Under the pieces are notes generated by a model that saw only the letters and a program-made list of their open reading frames with translations, was not told where the DNA came from and made no database searches. From Mariniblastus sp. (GTDB taxonomy: Bacteria > Planctomycetota > Planctomycetia > Pirellulales > Pirellulaceae), in the NCBI GenBank assembly GCA_028823415.1, contig JAPKBL010000003.1:48209-112208 (forward strand): a DNA stretch of 64,000 nucleotides. Direction: 5' to 3'. The position numbers were made by a program, and so were the translations under genes. Below, piece after piece: positions 60,392 through 64,000 of this stretch (positions are counted from its first letter, which is position 1; every line of letters begins with the position of its first letter).

Positions 60392-61675
60392 TTAGCGGTA
60401 AATCCACATATGATCAAGGCTTCTAATGAAGCGTATTCCGTCAAAGTCTTTTTCCCAAAACTGGGGTTCTAAAACGAGGGTGTAATTGTCTTTCCCCTGT
60501 TTAAAGGACCATTTTTTACCGGCAATAAGCGTCGTTAGTGGCGTCTTGGCATCCACCGAAATCCCAGCATTTTTGAAGGATTCAAGTACGGAAGGAGGCA
60601 TTTCCCCCTGATCGAGGATGGGTGCGATTGCGGAATTAAAGTCCTTGAAATTGATCTGGGCTTCGGTTTCGGTCACCAAAACATCTCGTTTGGCCTCTTC
60701 GTTCTTGACATAGCCTCTCATGATTGGACCCGGCAAGTTGTAACGCTCGGTTACCTTGGCCTGCATGGCTGGGTCGTCAATCAGCGGAATTCCGAATTTG
60801 ACAAAGTCAGACGTTTCATCAACCGAATCACCCGGACGCCAGAAGTTGAGCTGGAGCGTTTTTAGTTTGGATGGGTCAGAAACTGGATCGGATAGTCGAA
60901 ATGCATTCGTCAGGCCTTGAATAAAGACACTCACGAAGTCGATGCGAGGATCAACGTTTTCCCAGATCGCAACGCCCCAAATGCCTCGATCTGTTTCGTT
61001 CTTGGCAGTCGGGATTTTGGCTTGAGACATCTGGTGACTATCAAAAAGGACTTGATTTGGGTCTTCTTGGCGACGGATTTGCTCTAATGCAATGGGAGAG
61101 ATCGTGTCTCGGTAGGAGACCTTCTGGTAGCCCTTATCTTTGCCTACAGGAACCCAACCCTCGAGAGTAAATCGGGGGAGGAATTTTTTCGCTTGCGAGT
61201 CAATTGATTTCGTGAAATCGACTTCTTTGGTGATGTGATCAAATTGGGGGTTTTTCTTTACATCATTAATCGTCATGGTCTGACCGGTATCTCGAATTCG
61301 GTAAACCATGTACCAGTAATTCCGTGTTGCCGCGTTCCCGTTTCCTGTTGGGATCCGGAGTTTAGCTTGCCGTAGGCCGGTGAATGAAAATTCGTATTGC
61401 CAAACGTTCTCGCGGAACATCACGACGCTGCGCGACTGTCCGAATAATGTGTTTTTTTGAGCAATCGTTTTCGGGTCGAATTGAGTTGCGTTTAGATCCG
61501 GCATCACCATTGGAAGCGAGAACATATCTCTGGGATCCAAATTCTCCGGAATTGTCTTCAGCACGCCTTGGGCAAGCGGGCGAGGCGCAGCGGTTTGCGC
61601 ATCGGTTTGGTTGGTCAATGTGGCCAAGGCCGCAAGAGACATTACGAATCCGAAAATTAAGCGGTGACTCTGCAT
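60392..61675 (-). CDS. Exported hypothetical protein
   Basis: Signal peptide MQSHRLIFGFVMSLAALATLTNQTDAQ; long ORF of 427 aa, no domain recognised. Confidence 0.65.
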   Translation of the reverse strand: MQSHRLIFGFVMSLAALATLTNQTDAQTAAPRPLAQGVLKTIPENLDPRDMFSLPMVMPDLNATQFDPKTIAQKNTLFGQSRSVVMFRENVWQYEFSFTGLRQAKLRIPTGNGNAATRNYWYMVYRIRDTGQTMTINDVKKNPQFDHITKEVDFTKSIDSQAKKFLPRFTLEGWVPVGKDKGYQKVSYRDTISPIALEQIRRQEDPNQVLFDSHQMSQAKIPTAKNETDRGIWGVAIWENVDPRIDFVSVFIQGLTNAFRLSDPVSDPSKLKTLQLNFWRPGDSVDETSDFVKFGIPLIDDPAMQAKVTERYNLPGPIMRGYVKNEEAKRDVLVTETEAQINFKDFNSAIAPILDQGEMPPSVLESFKNAGISVDAKTPLTTLIAGKKWSFKQGKDNYTLVLEPQFWEKDFDGIRFIRSLDHMWIYR

Positions 61676-62123
61676 GATAAGTTGCCAGTCAAAGGGGGTT
61701 ATTAATGTTTATCAGGGTTGGGCAAGACTTGTCTTGCTCCCTAAAAAACAGGATGAAATTGCCGTCAAATTCTACGTTTTAAGTATAGTTGCCCGTTTTT
61801 CACAGGGTCAAGTTTAAGATGAATGGATGACGTTAAAAGTCCATAATCAACTATTGCGGTTGTGACGATTAGCCCAATGTTTTGAGTTGCAACGTCCTCA
61901 GCCCGCTCGATTCTTGCTACCATTTTCTGAATTCACAGGAATTGGGTATCAAGGATCAACAGCTGTGCGTGGGTGTTTTAAATGTGAAACCGAAACGAAA
62001 GTCCTCAAAAACACGCTTTTCTTAGGCTTTTTGTGTTAAAGCCGTCTCAAATGGGGGCGTGTTGAAGAGGTCGTTAAGAGATTCTCCGTCGATCTATTTT
62101 TCGACAAAATCGGGTAGGATCAT

Positions 62124-62723
62124 TCACTCAAAAATTCCTTTGCCGAATTCTCCGGGAGATGTGCCTGATGGTTCTTGGTCGGGGTTTTTTCCCTGATTGT
62201 GCGGAGTAGGAGGGGAATCGGTTCCGTGGTCTTGCCGCCGGTCCTCGGTTGGAGGGTTCGGTTTGTCTTGGTGAGTGTTCCCGTGTAGCGGTTGGGCGAC
62301 GACCTCTTCGTTGAAATCTTCATCGTAGCGGGACCGGTAACCGGGTTGGGACGCTAATTCTGTTTCATGATTAAGTTCATGAACGACTCGTTTCTGGATC
62401 ATCTCCCGGCACCTAGCGTTTACCGGGTGCGCAATATCGGCGTAGAGCTTTGCTCTCCCTCCGGAATCATGTTCGATGTGGTCTGATTTCAGTTGGCTAC
62501 CACAATGATTGCAGAAGCTCGCCCTAAGATGATTTTTAGTTCTACATTTATAGCAATTCGATGTAAGCTTCCGGCTTGGCATTGCGACAAAAGGCCCGTT
62601 ATTACCTTCGATGATTTTCAAGTCTCGCACGACGAAACAATCGTCAAACGTGACACTACAAAAACCTCTTAAGCGATCTTCGGCGCTTTCGATTAATTTA
62701 ATTCTGACTTCCGTGATCTCCAT
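62124..62723 (-). CDS. spoVG: SpoVG-family protein with inserted zinc ribbon and Pro-rich C-terminal tail
   Basis: [13 protein letters not shown]...[23 protein letters not shown] then [23 protein letters not shown] insert, then [22 protein letters not shown]. Confidence 0.85.
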   Translation of the reverse strand: MEITEVRIKLIESAEDRLRGFCSVTFDDCFVVRDLKIIEGNNGPFVAMPSRKLTSNCYKCRTKNHLRASFCNHCGSQLKSDHIEHDSGGRAKLYADIAHPVNARCREMIQKRVVHELNHETELASQPGYRSRYDEDFNEEVVAQPLHGNTHQDKPNPPTEDRRQDHGTDSPPTPHNQGKNPDQEPSGTSPGEFGKGIFE

Positions 62724-62750
62724 TACGTGCTCCTCGTGTTGATGATTTAA

Positions 62751-63701
62751 TCAGGAGGCGATTGGGGTCAGTGATTGAGTGAAAAAGACTCTCGTATCAG
62801 GAAATCGCGCAGCAAGATATTGGGTCGCATGTCGTGCTGCGCGCGTAGTAGAAAAAACGCCAAAGTAACTCGATCCACTTCCACTCATTTGGTGGCCAAG
62901 GCAATTCAGACGGGAAAACTCTTTTTTTAAACTCAGAAAAGTTTGGGTAATTGAAGGGTTGATTGGCTCTGCAAATTCCTGCAGTCGGTTAAACATGTTT
63001 GCTCCCAGCGTGTGTGGGTCAAGCCGCTGGAGACTGGTAATGAAATGATTGCTGTTGACTGGATGGGTTGGGATCGTAGCCCGTTTGAAAATCGACGCGG
63101 TAGGAATCCCAAAATCAGGTTTAGCGATGACGATTGGAATGCTGCACGAAGATCGAACGGGCTCAATCTTTTCTCCGCGTCCACGACAGATGGCCGTTCC
63201 GCCGTACAGGAAGAACGTGATATCACTGCCTAGTTGCGAAGCAATCTGCGATAATTTCTCCCGATCCCAGTTAAGTTGCCAGAGTTGATTGCCCGCAAGC
63301 AATGCAGCGGCCGCGTTGCTCGACGCCCCTCCCAGTCCGGCAGCCGATGGAATTTGCTTATCCAACTCAATGGTAATCCCTGCGCGACAGTGGTTGCCCG
63401 TCTGTTGCTTGCGGGCGGTCTCACGAAGCAGGCGAAGCGATCTAATAATAAGATTCCGTTCGTCACATGGAATGGCGTCTTTTTCTTTGGGAAGGCTGCC
63501 GCGACCTGGCTTGCGTATGGACAGTACAAAGTCCGTATCGGTTCGCCGAGTGAATCGCATTCGATCGAATATCGAAACCGTTGACATCACGGTTTCCAGT
63601 TCATGGAACCCGTCTGCTCGGCGGTTCAAGAGTTCCAAAAACCAATTTACCTTTGCGGGGGCGGCAATTTCGATTTCGTTATGACTGGAACGCAAGATCA
63701 T
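62751..63701 (-). CDS. ispE: 4-diphosphocytidyl-2-C-methyl-D-erythritol kinase
   Basis: APAKVNWFLELLNRRADGFHELETVM, PSAAGLGGASSNAAAALLAGNQLW, LGSDITFFLYGGTAICRGRGEKIEP. Confidence 0.93.
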   Translation of the reverse strand: MILRSSHNEIEIAAPAKVNWFLELLNRRADGFHELETVMSTVSIFDRMRFTRRTDTDFVLSIRKPGRGSLPKEKDAIPCDERNLIIRSLRLLRETARKQQTGNHCRAGITIELDKQIPSAAGLGGASSNAAAALLAGNQLWQLNWDREKLSQIASQLGSDITFFLYGGTAICRGRGEKIEPVRSSCSIPIVIAKPDFGIPTASIFKRATIPTHPVNSNHFITSLQRLDPHTLGANMFNRLQEFAEPINPSITQTFLSLKKEFSRLNCLGHQMSGSGSSYFGVFSTTRAARHATQYLAARFPDTRVFFTQSLTPIAS

Positions 63702-64000
63702 GATTGTTTAAAACGAACCGGTGTTAGTTTGCTGTGCAAGTGATGGCAAGCCGAAATTAGACGGATTCAGATTGGACACAATCTCGCACTCAAACCGAAA
63801 GTGTTGCTCGCGGGATTGCGTTAATTGAATTGGTGATTTTCCGAAGTCGTCTAATTCAATTTATAAAGGGTTGGATAGGCAGAACCAAGCTGCTTGATAA
63901 TTTTTATTGGAATATCTTCGTCCAATTCGTGGGGCCGTTGTCACGACTCGGGTTCGACTTTGTCATCCAGATGCATTCGATTAACGTTGTTCCCTGATTA

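Noticed and set aside
61720-61745. GCAAGA-CTTG-TCTTGC inverted repeat
   Set aside because: Short palindrome with no U-tract in a useful orientation; too little to call a regulatory site.
1-64000. CRISPR arrays, prophage, transposases, defence islands, tRNA or rRNA genes
   Set aside because: No repeat-spacer pattern, integrase/transposase motifs, phage structural genes or recognisable tRNA/rRNA sequences seen by eye; a tRNAscan/Infernal run would be needed to exclude divergent RNAs.

Overview
The window looks like a chromosomal segment of a planctomycete. The evidence is a YTV-type cysteine-rich wall protein, a beta-barrel plus beta-helix surface protein, DUF2330 proteins, a zinc-ribbon SpoVG and many exported lineage-type hypotheticals (inference from protein content). 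It is mostly housekeeping: mutY, leuS, map, holB, tmk, aceE-aceF, aspartate kinase, tyrS, dnaX-ybaB-recR, rpoN, an RDD/SpoIIM/DUF4129/DUF4350/MoxR/DUF58 membrane operon, an mnmE-like gene, coaX, obg, rpmA, spoVG and ispE. I saw no CRISPR array, prophage, transposase, defence island, tRNA or rRNA, and no clear brand-new multi-gene system. The most interesting items are: (1) a tandem duplication of a DUF2330 gene with a readable GAT microhomology junction and a ~929 bp perfectly identical tract inside otherwise diverged copies; (2) an unannotated small SRP RNA upstream of dnaX with an atypical apical loop; (3) a decayed sugar ABC transporter between the aspartate kinase gene and tyrS, with a permease fused in frame to a solute-binding-protein fragment; (4) SpoVG with an inserted zinc ribbon; (5) an MnmE-like GTPase lacking the C-terminal CxGK motif; (6) a kinase/class-III PLP enzyme fusion; (7) a surface protein resembling an inverse autotransporter. 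Start codons were revised for several ORFs where the supplied ORF runs into upstream non-coding sequence.
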